Shown here: positions 43,568 through 53,949 of the stretch, one piece after another
Position numbering within the stretch: the first letter of the stretch is position 1
How the letters are laid out: every line of letters starts with the position of its first letter
Origin: Sulfuricella sp.
Lineage (GTDB): Bacteria; Pseudomonadota; Gammaproteobacteria; Burkholderiales; Sulfuricellaceae
NCBI GenBank assembly: GCA_028713975.1
Contig: JAQTNE010000015.1
Coordinates: 1-63,770, forward strand
DNA length: 63,770 nucleotides
Direction: 5' to 3'
The notes under the pieces: generated by a model
What the model saw: the letters and a program-made list of their open reading frames with translations, nothing else
Database searches by the model: none
Told to the model about the DNA's origin: nothing
Translations under genes and position numbers: made by a program

Positions 43568-46264
43568 ATGCAAAATGCTTCCGCACCGCCCGCAACACTG
43601 ATCGAAAAAGCGCTCGGCCTCAGCCGTTTCGCCCGGCGCCTGACAGAGAGTGACCCCGCCTTGCTCGAGCGCTTGCGCGAAACCCTGTTCACCCCCTGGG
43701 ATGCGCTGGCGATGCGGGCATTCCTCGACGGTTGCGCAATCGAAGATGAAACGGCGCTGAAAAAGGCGCTGCGCACCTTGCGCCAGCAGGTGATGCTGCG
43801 CCTGATCGTGCGCGACCTCGCCGGCTTGGCCGACCTGCGCGAAGTCATGGCCACCGCCTCTCAACTGGCGGAAGTCGCCGTGGGCTTCGCCCTCACCCGC
43901 CTCGACGCCTGGCTGCGCAGCCAATACGGCACACCCATCGGCGAAGAAAGCGGCCGCGAACAAGACTTGGTGGTGGTCGGCATGGGCAAGCTCGGCGGCG
44001 GCGAGCTCAACGTCTCCTCGGATATCGACCTGATTTTTGCCTACCCCGAGGAAGGAGAAACCGCCGGCCCGCGCAAGACCAGCAACCATGAATATTTTTC
44101 CCTGCTCGGCAAAAAACTGATCGGCGCACTCAACGACAATACCGCCGACGGCTTCGTCTTCCGTGTCGATATGCGGCTGCGGCCCTACGGCGATTCCGGC
44201 CCGCTGGTGTGCAGCTTCGCCATGCTGGAAAATTACTATCTCACCCAGGGCCGCGAATGGGAACGCTACGCCTGGATCAAGGGCAAGCCCATCACCGGCA
44301 CGCTCTACCTGGAACTGGCAGATATCCTGCGTCCCTTTGTGTTCCGCAAATATCTCGATTTCGGCGCCTTTGCCTCGATGCGCGGCCTGCACGCGCAAAT
44401 CCGGCAGGAGGTGGCGCGCCGCGACATGTCGAACAACATCAAGCTGGGGCCGGGCGGCATCCGCGAAATCGAGTTTATTGCCCAGGTGTTCCAGTTGATC
44501 CGCGGCGGCAAGGAAACCGTCCTGCAAACCCGCTCCACGCTCACCGCGCTCGACCTGATCGAACAGCGCAAGCTGCTGCCGGCGCAAACCATAACCGAGC
44601 TGCGCGACGCCTATTTCTTCCTGCGCAACCTCGAACACCGCTTGCAATATCTTGAGGACGCACAGACCCAGACCCTGCCGGAAAACGACGCCGACCGGCA
44701 GATCATCTCGACCGCCATGGGCCACACCGACTGGCCGGCTTTCATGAAAGCCCTCGATCACCACCGCAACAAGGTGGAGCGCCATTTCGAGCAGGTTTTT
44801 GCCGCGCCGCAAAGCGCGCAAGACAGCCATCCGCTGGCGATGCTCTGGCAAGGCACGCCAGACGATGAAGAAGCCGTCGCTCGCCTCGCCGAGCAGGGCT
44901 ACCGCCACCCCGCCGAGGCGTGGCAATTGCTGCGCCGCTTGCGCGAAGGCACCCGCTATAGCCAGTTACCGGACGAAAGCCGCACCCGCCTTGATGCCCT
45001 GATGCCGCCGCTGATCGAAGTGGCCTGCAATTTTCCCAATCCGGACAAAACCCTGGAGCGCATTCTCCACCTGGTGGAAAACATCAGCCGCCGCGGTACC
45101 TACCTCGCCCTGCTGCAGGAATATCCGCAGACCCTCAACCAGGTCGCCAAGCTGTGCAGCGCCAGCCCCTGGGTGTCGGATTACTTGGCCCAGCACCCGA
45201 TCCTGCTCGACGAATTGCTCGACACCCGCGAACTCTATGCCCTGGTTGACCGGGAGCATCTCAGGAGCGAACTGGAAGAGCTGCTGAACGCCGCCGCCGG
45301 CGACACCGAACGGCAGATGGACATCATGCGCCACTTCAAGCAGGCGCAGACTTTCCGCCTGGTGGCACAGGATCTGGCAGGCATCCTGCCGCTGGAGATT
45401 CTCTCGGACCGGCTTTCCGAACTGGCCGACCTGATCCTGGACGAAACCATCCGCCTCGCCTGGGCCGGCCTGCGCACCAAGCACCGCGACACGCCGCGCT
45501 TCGCCATCATTTCCTATGGCAAGCTGGGCGGCAAGGAGTTGGGCTACGCTTCCGACCTCGACATCATTTTTCTATACGATGACGAAGCGCCGGAAGCCGC
45601 CGAAATTTATGCCCGGCTGGCGCAGCGCATCAACACCTGGATTTCCAGCATGACGCCCGCCGGCATTCTCTATGAAACCGACCTACGGCTGCGGCCCAAC
45701 GGCGCCAGCGGACTGCTGGTCAGCACCGTGTCGGCGTTCGAGGAATACCAGAAGAAGCAGGCCTGGGCCTGGGAACACCAAGCGCTGACCCGCGCCCGCT
45801 TCAGCGCGGGCGACCCCGAAGTGGGCGCCGCTTTCGAGCGGATCAGAATCGAAGTACTGCGGCAGGAACGCGACCCGGCAACGCTGCGCGAGGAAATCAT
45901 CGCGATGCGGCAGAAGATGCTGGACGCCCACCCCAACCCCAGCGGCCAGTTCGACATCAAGCATGATCGCGGCGGCATCATCGATGTCGAATTCCTGGTG
46001 CAGTATCTGGTGCTGCGCTTTTCCTGTGTTCACCCGGAACTGACCAGGGATGCCGGCAATCTGGCGCTGCTGCGCATCGCCGGGGAGCTGGGCTTGATTC
46101 CTTCCGACCCGGCGCAACAGGTGCGCGACGCCTACCGCGAATATCGCCTGCTGCAACACCAGATCCGGTTGCAGGGCAGCCCCCACGCCCGCATCGACCC
46201 GGAACAGGTGGCGGAACTTGCAAGTGCCGTCAAGCGGCTGTGGCAGGCAGTGTTCGCTCCGTAA
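43568..46264 (+). CDS. glnE: Bifunctional glutamine synthetase adenylyltransferase/deadenylylase
   Basis: The 898-residue product adjusts glutamine synthetase activity according to PII status. It has the two nucleotidyltransferase halves: the N-terminal deadenylylase GMGKLGGGELNVSSDIDLIF and the C-terminal adenylylase YGKLGGKELGYASDLDIIFL, read in parts, each with the paired Asp motif. The C-terminal part ends in the helical regulatory region (RGGIIDVEFLVQYL). It lies 64 bases before ilvE. Confidence 0.97.
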   Translation: MQNASAPPATLIEKALGLSRFARRLTESDPALLERLRETLFTPWDALAMRAFLDGCAIEDETALKKALRTLRQQVMLRLIVRDLAGLADLREVMATASQLAEVAVGFALTRLDAWLRSQYGTPIGEESGREQDLVVVGMGKLGGGELNVSSDIDLIFAYPEEGETAGPRKTSNHEYFSLLGKKLIGALNDNTADGFVFRVDMRLRPYGDSGPLVCSFAMLENYYLTQGREWERYAWIKGKPITGTLYLELADILRPFVFRKYLDFGAFASMRGLHAQIRQEVARRDMSNNIKLGPGGIREIEFIAQVFQLIRGGKETVLQTRSTLTALDLIEQRKLLPAQTITELRDAYFFLRNLEHRLQYLEDAQTQTLPENDADRQIISTAMGHTDWPAFMKALDHHRNKVERHFEQVFAAPQSAQDSHPLAMLWQGTPDDEEAVARLAEQGYRHPAEAWQLLRRLREGTRYSQLPDESRTRLDALMPPLIEVACNFPNPDKTLERILHLVENISRRGTYLALLQEYPQTLNQVAKLCSASPWVSDYLAQHPILLDELLDTRELYALVDREHLRSELEELLNAAAGDTERQMDIMRHFKQAQTFRLVAQDLAGILPLEILSDRLSELADLILDETIRLAWAGLRTKHRDTPRFAIISYGKLGGKELGYASDLDIIFLYDDEAPEAAEIYARLAQRINTWISSMTPAGILYETDLRLRPNGASGLLVSTVSAFEEYQKKQAWAWEHQALTRARFSAGDPEVGAAFERIRIEVLRQERDPATLREEIIAMRQKMLDAHPNPSGQFDIKHDRGGIIDVEFLVQYLVLRFSCVHPELTRDAGNLALLRIAGELGLIPSDPAQQVRDAYREYRLLQHQIRLQGSPHARIDPEQVAELASAVKRLWQAVFAP

Positions 46265-46328
46265 TTTCAGCAAAATGCGCTACAATTAGCCTATTCTTGA
46301 CAATTAACTCAAATCTGGAGCAAGCAGC

Positions 46329-47249
46329 ATGTCTATGTCCGACCGCGATGGTTTCATCTGGTACGACGGGAAATTGGTACCGTGGCGCGAGGCCACCACT
46401 CACGTCCTCACCCACTCCCTGCACTACGGCATGGGCGTCTTCGAGGGCGTGCGCGCCTACAAGACCGACAAGGGCACGGCCATTTTCCGCCTGGAAGAGC
46501 ACACCGACCGCCTGTTCAACTCGGCCCACATCCTCGGCATCAAACTCCCTTTTGACAAGGCGACCATCTCCGCCGCGCAGGTGGAAGCAGTACGCGTCAA
46601 CAAGCTGGAATCCGGCTATATCCGGCCGATGGCCTTCTACGGCTCCGAGGCCATGGGCATCTCCGCCAAGAACCTGTCGGTGCACGTGATCGTCGCCGCA
46701 TGGCCGTGGGGCGCTTATCTGGGCCAGGAGGCGCTGGAGAACGGCATCCGCGTCAAGACCTCGTCCTTCACCCGCCATCACGTGAACATCACCATGAGCA
46801 AGGCGAAGGCCACCGGCAACTACATGAACTCCATCCTGGCCCACCAGGAAGCCGCCCAGGACGGCTACGACGAGGCCCTGCTGCTGGACGTGGACGGTCT
46901 CGTAGCGGAAGGCTCGGGCGAGAATGTTTTTCTGGTGAAGAAGGGCAAGCTCTACACCCCGGATCTCACCTCCGCGCTGGAAGGGATCACCCGCGACACC
47001 GTCATCCACCTGGCTCGCGAGCACGGCATCGAGGTGATCGAGAAACACGTCACCCGCGACGAAATTTACACTGCGGACGAAGCCTTCTTCACCGGCAGTG
47101 CGGCGGAAGTCACGCCGATCCGCGAACTGGACAACCGGATGGTCGGCTCCGGCAAGCGCGGCCCGGTCACCGAGAAACTCCAGTCCGCCTATTTCGCCTG
47201 CGTCACCGGCAAGGACGCGAAACATCAAGACTGGCTGACCCTGGTTTAA
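46329..47249 (+). CDS. ilvE: Branched-chain amino acid aminotransferase
   Basis: The 306-residue class IV aminotransferase makes or degrades Val, Leu and Ile with pyridoxal phosphate. The start FIWYDGKLVPWREATTHVLT, the HYGMGVFEGVRAYKT loop, the Lys in MSKAKATGNYMNS and the ALLLDVDGLVAEGSGENVF phosphate region (parts) are all typical. GGAG lies eight bases before the ATG. It is followed 15 bases later by the zinc-finger gene. Confidence 0.96.
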   Translation: MSMSDRDGFIWYDGKLVPWREATTHVLTHSLHYGMGVFEGVRAYKTDKGTAIFRLEEHTDRLFNSAHILGIKLPFDKATISAAQVEAVRVNKLESGYIRPMAFYGSEAMGISAKNLSVHVIVAAWPWGAYLGQEALENGIRVKTSSFTRHHVNITMSKAKATGNYMNSILAHQEAAQDGYDEALLLDVDGLVAEGSGENVFLVKKGKLYTPDLTSALEGITRDTVIHLAREHGIEVIEKHVTRDEIYTADEAFFTGSAAEVTPIRELDNRMVGSGKRGPVTEKLQSAYFACVTGKDAKHQDWLTLV

Positions 47250-47264
47250 TTAAGGAGTTAGGCA

Positions 47265-47462
47265 ATGCCAACCGGATTCAAGGCGCGCTATTACGAAGTC
47301 ACGGCGGCGGATCTGCCGCTGCACTGCCCGACGTCGGCAATGCCGCAGTGGAGCAGCCACCCGCGCGTCTTTCTGCCGATCGAAAAAACCGGCGAAGCAC
47401 TGTGTCCCTATTGCGGCACACTGTACAAGCTGAAGGGCGAGCTGCCCAAAGGGCATCACTAA
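47265..47462 (+). CDS. Small CHCC-type zinc-finger protein
   Basis: The 65-residue product has a Cys/His zinc site: HCPTSAMPQWSSHPRVFLPI, then CPYCGTLYKL. It resembles the zf-CHCC family related to mitochondrial complex I subunit NDUFS6. AAGGAG precedes the ATG. The pairing ilvE / zinc finger / waaF is common in betaproteobacteria. Confidence 0.87.
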   Translation: MPTGFKARYYEVTAADLPLHCPTSAMPQWSSHPRVFLPIEKTGEALCPYCGTLYKLKGELPKGHH

Positions 47463-47470
47463 TAACTGGA

Positions 47471-47589
47471 TTCACCGCAAAGGACGCGGAGGGCGCGGAG
47501 GAAAACCTTAAATCGCCATCCCGGTGTTTTTATAGCAACCGCATTTTGCCTTTGATTTACTCCGCGCCCTCTGCGTCCTCTGCGGTGAA
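47471..47589. repeat. Long hairpin repeat, copy 3 (GAGGACGC type)
   Basis: The left arm TTCACCGCAAAGGACGCGGA starts at 47471; the right arm ends TCCTCTGCGGTGAA. The arms pair for about 30 bases with a loop of about 50. It fills the gap between the zinc-finger gene and waaF and ends about six bases before the waaF start. Confidence 0.85.
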
Positions 47590-47595
47590 AAATTC

Positions 47596-48666
47596 ATGCC
47601 GAAAATCCTGATCATCGCGCCTTCCTGGGTCGGCGACGCCGTAATGGCGCAGCCGCTGCTCCGGCGCCTGCGAGAACAGCATCCCGACGCGACGATCGAC
47701 GCCTTTGCGCCAGCCTGGGTAGCCCCGGTGCTGGAGCGCATGCCGGAGATTCGACGCGTCATCACCAACCCGCTGGCCCATGGCGAACTCTGCCTGAAGC
47801 TGCGCTGGCACCTGGGACGCGCACTGCGCCGGGAACGCTATGGCCACGCGATCATCCTGCCCAACTCGCTCAAATCGGCGCTGCTCCCCTTCTTCGCCGG
47901 TATTCCGTTGCGCACCGGCTTTAAAGGGGAAATGCGCTATGGCCTGATCAACGACCTGCGGAATCTGGACAAAAAAGCACTGCCGCTGATGGTGGAACGC
48001 TTCGCCGCCTTGGCCGGGCGCCGCCATTCCCCGCTACGCCGTCCGGTCGAATACCCGCGCCTGACCGCCGATACAGAACAAGTCCAGACTACGCTCGCCA
48101 AGCTCGGCCTGGCAGCGAAAAACCCGGTGGCATTCTGCGTCGGGGCCGAATACGGCCCGGCCAAGCGCTGGCCTGCTGCACATTTCGCCGAACTGGCGCG
48201 GCGGCTGGCGGACAAGGGGCATGAAATCTGGCTACTGGGCTCCGCCAAGGATTTTGAAATCGGAAAAGAAATCGAACGAATTTATTCCACGCTCCCCTCC
48301 TTCGCTTCCTCCCCCCTCGAGGGGGAGGGTTGGGGAGAGGGGGGAAATTCGACGCTCCGCAATCTGTGCGGCAAAACCGATCTCGCCCAGGCCATTGACC
48401 TGCTCGCCGCCGCGGACTTCGCCGTAGTCAACGACTCCGGCCTGATGCACATCGTCGCCGCGCTCGGCAAACCGACTATCGCGCTATTCGGCTCGTCCAG
48501 CCCTGATTTCACTCCGCCCTTATCGGACAAGGCCCGCATCGTCAGCCTGAACCTGCCGTGCAGCCCATGCTTCAAGAGAGTGTGTCCGCTCGGGCATTTA
48601 GATTGCCTGATGAAGCTCACACCGCAGCGGGTATTGGAAGAAATTGCGGCGATACGGGAAGGGTGA
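47596..48666 (+). CDS. waaF: Lipopolysaccharide heptosyltransferase II
   Basis: The 356-residue GT9 enzyme adds the second heptose to the LPS inner core at the cytoplasmic membrane face. The start ILIIAPSWVGDAVMAQPLLR, the nucleotide-sugar site GAEYGPAKRWPAAHFAEL and the C-terminal NDSGLMHIVAALGKPTIALFG (all in parts) are typical. Residues about 230-250 (SFASSPLEGEGWGEGG) are an in-frame insertion of a palindromic repeat, flanked by near-duplicate STL codons. No ribosome site is clear because the hairpin repeat abuts the start. Confidence 0.94.
   Translation: MPKILIIAPSWVGDAVMAQPLLRRLREQHPDATIDAFAPAWVAPVLERMPEIRRVITNPLAHGELCLKLRWHLGRALRRERYGHAIILPNSLKSALLPFFAGIPLRTGFKGEMRYGLINDLRNLDKKALPLMVERFAALAGRRHSPLRRPVEYPRLTADTEQVQTTLAKLGLAAKNPVAFCVGAEYGPAKRWPAAHFAELARRLADKGHEIWLLGSAKDFEIGKEIERIYSTLPSFASSPLEGEGWGEGGNSTLRNLCGKTDLAQAIDLLAAADFAVVNDSGLMHIVAALGKPTIALFGSSSPDFTPPLSDKARIVSLNLPCSPCFKRVCPLGHLDCLMKLTPQRVLEEIAAIREG
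48284..48346. repeat. 63-base palindromic repeat inserted in frame within waaF
   Basis: The core CCTCCCCCCTCGAGGGGGAG is palindromic. The 12-base sequence ATTCCACGCTCC at 48284 recurs as ATTCGACGCTCC at 48347, so the added unit is 63 bases, or 21 codons, and keeps the frame. Confidence 0.75.
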
Positions 48667-48684
48667 GGCTCGCCTCACGCCAAA

Positions 48685-50058
48685 TTACAGCGTCCTCGAG
48701 AACATCGGCCTGTCGTCCGTCTTCTGCTTGAGGTAAGCGTCGAACGGCATCGCGATGTTGCGCAGAAAGAAGCGTCCGGTCTGGGTGATCGTGACTTTTT
48801 CCGGGTTGAGTATCACCAGTCCGTCGGCCTCCATCTCCTTCAGCTCCACCAGCGCATCGGCGAAATACGCGTCGAAATCAACGCCCCATTCCTTACCGAA
48901 CGCCGCCTTGTCCAGTTCTAGATCGCACATGATGCGGGTGATGGCATCGCGCCGCAGCTTGTCTTCCTGCGTGACGCGCAGGCCGCGTTCCACCGGCAGC
49001 CTCCCCTCACCGACCAGGCGGTAGTAGTCGGACAATTTTTTCTCGTTCTGCACGAACACATCCTCGGTCTGGCTGATAGAAGACGCGCCGAAGGCGTAAA
49101 TGTCGCAGTTCTTGTGGGTGGTGTAGCCCTGGAAATTGCGGTACAGGGTCTTGCTCTGCTGCGCCTTGACGATTTCGTCATCAGGCTTGGCGAAATGATC
49201 CATGCCGATGTAGACATAGCCCGCTGCGGTAAGCTTGTCCAGGATCAGCTGCTGTAATTCGAGGCGCGTAGCCAAGCTGGGCAGGTCAGATTCGATGATC
49301 AGCTTCTGGTTTTTTTTCATCCACGGCACGTGGGCATAATTGAACACCGCCAGACGATCCGGCCCCATCGCGATGATCTTGTCGAGCGTGTCGCGGTAGC
49401 TTGCCACGGTCTGGTGCGGCAGCCCCACCATCAGGTCCATGTTGACGCTGTCGAATCCTTCTTCGCGCATCCAGCCGTAAACCTGGCGGATCAGGCTTTC
49501 CGGCTGCACCCGGTTGACTGCCTTTTGCACGGCATCGTCCAAGTCTTGCACGCCCAGGCTGATGCGGTTGAAGCCGGCATCCTTCAAGGCTTTCACATGC
49601 TCACGGGAAAGCTCGCGCGGATCGACCTCGCAGCCGGTTTCGGCGTCGGCAGCGATGGTGAAGCGGCTGGCGATATGCGCGAACAGGCGGCGGATGTCGT
49701 CGGGAGCCAGATAGGTCGGCGTGCCGCCGCCCCAGTGCAGTTGGCGCGCGACCCTGGACGGGTTGGTCAGCGCCGCGACCTGGTCGATTTCCCGGAACAG
49801 GTAATCAAGATATTCGGTGGCGCGGTTGTAGTTCCGCGTCGCCACCATGTTGCAGCCGCAGTAGTAGCACAACGTGTCGCAAAACGGGATGTGCACATAC
49901 AGCGACAAATCGCGCCCTTTGTTCTGGGTCTGGCTGATTTCCGCCAGCCACTCCTTCTCACCGAAAGCATTGGTGAAATAGGGCGCAGTCGGATACGAGG
50001 TATAGCGCGGGCCAGGCTTGCTGTATTTTTCAAGAATGGATACAGGGAGTTGCATCAT
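48685..50058 (-). CDS. hemN: Oxygen-independent coproporphyrinogen III oxidase
   Basis: The 457-residue radical-SAM enzyme converts coproporphyrinogen III to protoporphyrinogen IX without oxygen. It has PGPRYTSYPTAPYF near the start and the cluster motif CDTLCYYCGCN (C-x3-C-x2-C), then GGGTPT for SAM binding. Length matches true HemN rather than HemW. Its presence points to growth at low oxygen. It is divergent from the rhodanese gene. Confidence 0.96.
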   Translation of the reverse strand: MMQLPVSILEKYSKPGPRYTSYPTAPYFTNAFGEKEWLAEISQTQNKGRDLSLYVHIPFCDTLCYYCGCNMVATRNYNRATEYLDYLFREIDQVAALTNPSRVARQLHWGGGTPTYLAPDDIRRLFAHIASRFTIAADAETGCEVDPRELSREHVKALKDAGFNRISLGVQDLDDAVQKAVNRVQPESLIRQVYGWMREEGFDSVNMDLMVGLPHQTVASYRDTLDKIIAMGPDRLAVFNYAHVPWMKKNQKLIIESDLPSLATRLELQQLILDKLTAAGYVYIGMDHFAKPDDEIVKAQQSKTLYRNFQGYTTHKNCDIYAFGASSISQTEDVFVQNEKKLSDYYRLVGEGRLPVERGLRVTQEDKLRRDAITRIMCDLELDKAAFGKEWGVDFDAYFADALVELKEMEADGLVILNPEKVTITQTGRFFLRNIAMPFDAYLKQKTDDRPMFSRTL

Positions 50059-50087
50059 TTTCCAGTGTGTCGTTTCAAGTTATGCCC

Positions 50088-50093
50088 ATTATA
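50088..50093 (-). promoter_or_regulatory. Likely -10 element of hemN
   Basis: On the minus strand TATAAT lies 30 bases before the hemN start. The -35 region is weak. No convincing FNR box is seen. Confidence 0.35.
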
Positions 50094-50272
50094 CCCTTGC
50101 CGCAATGCCCACGGAGAGAATTCCGTTTTTGACCTGCATCCATTTTAATCGAGCTAATTATGCCAGGTTAATTATTGCTGAAAATCGGCTTCTTGAGATA
50201 CTATAAATTGCTGCCTGCATGTACAGGCGGTAAAAACACCGACGAAATCAAAACCTCAGGGAGGTAACACCC

Positions 50273-50725
50273 ATGCAATTTACCAAAACCGCACTCATCT
50301 CGATGGTCGCCGCCTGCGCCTTCGCTTCCACAAACATTGCACTGGCAAACGAAACCCCTGCCAGTCTGAAGGGCGCCGAAGTGGTTGACGCCGCCAAGGC
50401 AAAATCGCTGATGGACGGCGGCGCCAAAATGATCGACACGCGTGTTGCCAACGAATATGCCGAGGCGCACATCAAGGGTGCGGCCAACGTGCCTTACAAG
50501 GAAAAGAGCGCGAAAACCGCCGATTTCGACGCCAGCCAGGACAGCTTCGATGTTTCCAAACTGCCTGCCGACAAGAGCGCCGCCATCATCACCCAATGCA
50601 ATGGCGCAGAATGCTGGAAGAGCTACAAGGGTGCGGCAGCCGCAATCAAGGCAGGCCACAAGAAAGTGTACTGGTTCCGCGGCGGCTTCCCGGAATGGAA
50701 AGCCAAAGGCTTGCCGGTTGAATAA
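50273..50725 (+). CDS. Periplasmic rhodanese-like sulfurtransferase
   Basis: The 150-residue product has a signal peptide (ISMVAACAFASTNIALA, cut before NE) and a single rhodanese domain: GAKMIDTRVANEYAEAHIKG, then ITQCNGAECWKSYKGAAAAI with the active-site Cys, then WFRGGFPEWKAKGLP. Such proteins often work in periplasmic sulfur chemistry; the sulfur substrate is unknown. GGGAGG precedes the ATG. A strong hairpin follows the stop. Confidence 0.92.
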   Translation: MQFTKTALISMVAACAFASTNIALANETPASLKGAEVVDAAKAKSLMDGGAKMIDTRVANEYAEAHIKGAANVPYKEKSAKTADFDASQDSFDVSKLPADKSAAIITQCNGAECWKSYKGAAAAIKAGHKKVYWFRGGFPEWKAKGLPVE

Positions 50726-50743
50726 ACTGTAACCGCAAGCCCC

Positions 50744-50768
50744 GGCGGGCATGTTCCTCATGCCCGCC
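50744..50768 (+). terminator. Hairpin terminator after the rhodanese gene
   Basis: Perfect ten-base arms GGCGGGCATG and CATGCCCGCC with a five-base loop, 18 bases after the stop. The following T tract is short, so it may be a partial terminator or an RNA-stabilising hairpin. Confidence 0.5.
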
Positions 50769-50801
50769 ATTTCCAAACATTTCGGAGCCCCCTTTCTCAA
50801 G

Positions 50802-52421
50802 ATGAAAAGTCTCAAAGCCAAAATATTTCTTATCGGCCTGCTGGCCGGACTGGTTTCGCTCATCCTTGCGGCAGTCAATATGTACAGCGTCACCCAAGGC
50901 ACAGAAGCACTTGCCACCGTTTATGAGAATCAGGTGGAACCGGTTTCCGCTTTACAGGACATGGATCGCAGCCTGAAGGAAATCCGCTTCAGGATGGCCG
51001 GCGTATTGCTCGACCAAATGCCCGCAATGGGCTCAAAAATCCAGCTCAAAGAAGCCCGTGATTCTATCCCGCAACAGTGGGGGCTATTCAAGGAAAAAAC
51101 CCGTAATAATGTTTTCAGCAATGAGGCCCGTGACCAGATCGCGAAAATCGACAAGCAGCTTGGCTTGCTGCCGGCTTTCCTGGGCAAGCTGGAAGAGGCT
51201 TATTCCAGCGATGACAAAAAAACCATCGCCGGATTGCTGGAAGATGAATGGCCCGCTTTCCAAAGCGCTTTGCTGAAACCCATCTCGCAACTGGTTTCAT
51301 TCCAGCAGGCGGCGGTCAAGGATACTTACGAAAAGAGCCGCGCACATGGCAAAAAGTTGATTTTTGTCGGGCTGAGCGTATTCGGTGTCAGCATAATCAT
51401 CTTGCTGATCGGGATCAGCCTGCTTTCCGCAGATATTCATCGCGGCATCCAGGCACTAAAAGACACCCTTGCCAAGGTAGCGCAAGGTGATTTAAGTGTT
51501 ACCGTGCCGTTCAAGCGCAAAGATGAACTCGGCGAAATGGGGCAATCGCTGGAAAACACCACGGCACACCTCAAACACATCGTGGAAGGCGTAAAAAATG
51601 CGGCGGACAAAGCTGCAAGTGCCTCTACAAACCTGTCCAACCAGCTCGAGCAGGTCATCTCGCGCGGGTCGGCGCGCAACGAACGCGTCATGCAGGTCGC
51701 AGCGGCGATGGAGGAAATCAGCGTAGCCAATTCAGAAGTGGAAAGTTCCGCCAGCGGTGCGGGCGAAGCGGTTCACCGCAATGAAGAATATGCGCGCCAA
51801 GGCGATGAAAACATGGGAAAAAACCGTGCTGCCATGGAAAAAATGGTTGCAACCGCCCACAATTCAGTCAACATAATCAGCAACCTGAATGACTCGATCC
51901 AGAAGATCGGCCAGATCACCACCGTCATCAAGGAAATTGCCGACCAGACCAACTTGTTAGCGCTCAATGCCGCCATCGAAGCCGCGCGTGCCGGCGAACA
52001 AGGACGCGGCTTTGCCGTTGTCGCCGATGAGGTAAGAAAGCTTGCGGAACGCACCTCGAGCAGCACCAACGAAATCGCCGGCGTGGTTAACGCCATCCGC
52101 TCCGAGACCGAAGCTGCCGTAACCTCCATGAGTGAAGTCGAGCGTGAAGTGCAGGAAAGCGCCAACTTCAACCGCTTGACCGGCGAGGCCCTGAAGCAGG
52201 TCGTTGAAGCTGCGAATCAGGTTACCGGACTGGTCAGCCATATTGCCGGGAGCACGCGGGAGCAGACTGCCGCAACAGAAGAAGTCGCGCGCAACATGGA
52301 AGAAATTTCAGCACTCACCGAGGAAAATTCTGCAAACATTCGTCAGGTCGGTCAGGCAGCAGAAGATGTGTCGCATATCGCAATCGAACTGCAACAACTT
52401 GTAGGTCAGTTCCGGGTCTAA
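50802..52421 (+). CDS. Methyl-accepting chemotaxis protein
   Basis: The 539-residue product has two membrane helices (about 7-27 and 185-207) around a four-helix-bundle periplasmic sensor, a HAMP domain, and a long cytoplasmic signalling domain with the invariant tip [20 protein letters not shown] and [18 protein letters not shown] (parts). The start at 50802 (MKSLKAKIF) is chosen because upstream ATGs at 50751 and 50760 fall inside the rhodanese hairpin. The ligand is unknown. No che genes are nearby. Confidence 0.93.
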   Translation: MKSLKAKIFLIGLLAGLVSLILAAVNMYSVTQGTEALATVYENQVEPVSALQDMDRSLKEIRFRMAGVLLDQMPAMGSKIQLKEARDSIPQQWGLFKEKTRNNVFSNEARDQIAKIDKQLGLLPAFLGKLEEAYSSDDKKTIAGLLEDEWPAFQSALLKPISQLVSFQQAAVKDTYEKSRAHGKKLIFVGLSVFGVSIIILLIGISLLSADIHRGIQALKDTLAKVAQGDLSVTVPFKRKDELGEMGQSLENTTAHLKHIVEGVKNAADKAASASTNLSNQLEQVISRGSARNERVMQVAAAMEEISVANSEVESSASGAGEAVHRNEEYARQGDENMGKNRAAMEKMVATAHNSVNIISNLNDSIQKIGQITTVIKEIADQTNLLALNAAIEAARAGEQGRGFAVVADEVRKLAERTSSSTNEIAGVVNAIRSETEAAVTSMSEVEREVQESANFNRLTGEALKQVVEAANQVTGLVSHIAGSTREQTAATEEVARNMEEISALTEENSANIRQVGQAAEDVSHIAIELQQLVGQFRV

Positions 52422-52525
52422 ACCAAATCTCCGCCGGGCAATCCGGCGGAGCCCCCCCTACGCGGCGGAAAAAACCACGGGCAAAATAAGGATATAATTT
52501 CTGGGTTCATAACAGAAAGGCATTC

Positions 52526-53902
52526 ATGCTCAACCTGCCCAAGGAAATTTTCAAAGCCTACGACATCCGCGGCATCATCGGAAAAACCCTCACCCCTGAA
52601 ATCGTCGAAGCCATCGGCCACGCCATCGGCTCCGAAGCAGTCGCCCGCAACCAGACCACCATCGCCATTGGCCGCGACGGCAGGCTGTCCGGCCCCGATC
52701 TGGCTGCGGCGCTGGCATGCGGCATCCAGAAGGCCGGCATCAACGTCGTTGATCTCGGCATGGTCGCCACGCCGATGACCTATTTCGCCGCCTACCAGCT
52801 CGAGACCCACTCGGCCGTGATGGTCACCGGCAGCCACAACCCGCCCGACTACAACGGCCTGAAAATGGTGCTGGGCGGCGACACCCTGTCGGGCGACGCG
52901 ATCCAGGCGTTGCGCGCGCGCATCGAAAACAACGATCTCACCCACGGCAGCGGCAGCTATACAACCCATGAAATCGCCGATGAATACATCAAGCGCATCG
53001 TCTCGGACGTCAAACCCGCCCGCAAAATGAAGATCATCGTCGATTGCGGCAACGGCGTAGCTGGCGCTTTTGCCCCCAAGCTGTTCCGCGAAATGGGCTG
53101 CGAAGTGGAGGAAATGTTCTGCGCAGTGGACGGCAATCTCCCCAACCACCATCCCGACCCGTCGGTGCCGGAAAACCTGCAAGACCTGATTGCCCGCCTC
53201 AAGACCTCGGACGCCGAAATCGGCTTCGCCTTCGATGGCGACGGCGACCGCTTGGGCGTAGTCGCCAAGGACGGTCGCATCATCTTCCCCGACCGCCAGC
53301 TGATGCTGTTCGCACAGGATGTGCTGTCGCGCAACCCCGGCGCGGAAATCATCTTTGACGTCAAATCCACGCGCAACCTGTTCTCGTGGATAAGCGAACG
53401 CGGCGGCAGACCGCTGCTGTGGAAAACCGGCCACTCTTTCATCAAGGCCAAGATGAAGGAAACCGGCGCGCTGCTGGCCGGCGAGATGAGCGGCCACATC
53501 TTCTTCAAGGAACGTTGGTACGGCTTCGACGACGGCCTCTACGCCGGCGCGCGGATGCTCGAATTTCTGTCCAGACAGGCCGACATCAACGCCACCCTGC
53601 ACAGCCTGCCGGATACCGCCAACACCCCGGAACTCCAGATCAGGATGGCCGAAGGCGCGCATTACGCCCTGATCGACAAGCTGCAAAAAACCGCCCGCTT
53701 CCCCGCTTCACGTGAAATTATCACGCTCGACGGCCTGCGGGTGGAATACGCCGACGGCTTCGGCCTGATGCGTCCGTCCAATACCACGCCGGTGATCGTG
53801 TTGCGCTTCGAGGGCGACGACGAGACGGCGTTAAAACGGATTCAGGAAGAATTTCGGATGGTGCTGCTGGCGGCTGAGCCAGGGCTGGAATTGCCGTTCT
53901 GA
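52526..53902 (+). CDS. algC: Phosphomannomutase/phosphoglucomutase
   Basis: The 458-residue alpha-D-phosphohexomutase interconverts mannose or glucose 6- and 1-phosphates for exopolysaccharide and LPS synthesis. It has the phosphoserine loop [11 protein letters not shown], the metal loop FDGDGDRLG, the sugar-binding GEMSGHIFF and a C-terminal phosphate-binding [15 protein letters not shown]. Length matches AlgC/ManB. AGAAAGG precedes the ATG. Confidence 0.95.
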   Translation: MLNLPKEIFKAYDIRGIIGKTLTPEIVEAIGHAIGSEAVARNQTTIAIGRDGRLSGPDLAAALACGIQKAGINVVDLGMVATPMTYFAAYQLETHSAVMVTGSHNPPDYNGLKMVLGGDTLSGDAIQALRARIENNDLTHGSGSYTTHEIADEYIKRIVSDVKPARKMKIIVDCGNGVAGAFAPKLFREMGCEVEEMFCAVDGNLPNHHPDPSVPENLQDLIARLKTSDAEIGFAFDGDGDRLGVVAKDGRIIFPDRQLMLFAQDVLSRNPGAEIIFDVKSTRNLFSWISERGGRPLLWKTGHSFIKAKMKETGALLAGEMSGHIFFKERWYGFDDGLYAGARMLEFLSRQADINATLHSLPDTANTPELQIRMAEGAHYALIDKLQKTARFPASREIITLDGLRVEYADGFGLMRPSNTTPVIVLRFEGDDETALKRIQEEFRMVLLAAEPGLELPF

Positions 53903-53949
53903 ATTGTGCCGATTCAGGAAACATCCGAGTTAAAAAGGTAAAATGCCGC

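Noticed and set aside
43541..44926. Minus-strand frame of about 461 codons opposite glnE
   Set aside because: Antisense shadow; the GlnE frame carries the catalytic motifs.
50059..50272. FNR box in the hemN-rhodanese interval
   Set aside because: No TTGATNNNNATCAA-like palindrome could be found, only partial half-sites.
50751..50801. Upstream starts for the chemoreceptor gene
   Set aside because: Both ATGs lie inside the rhodanese hairpin and would put a non-hydrophobic extension before the first membrane helix.
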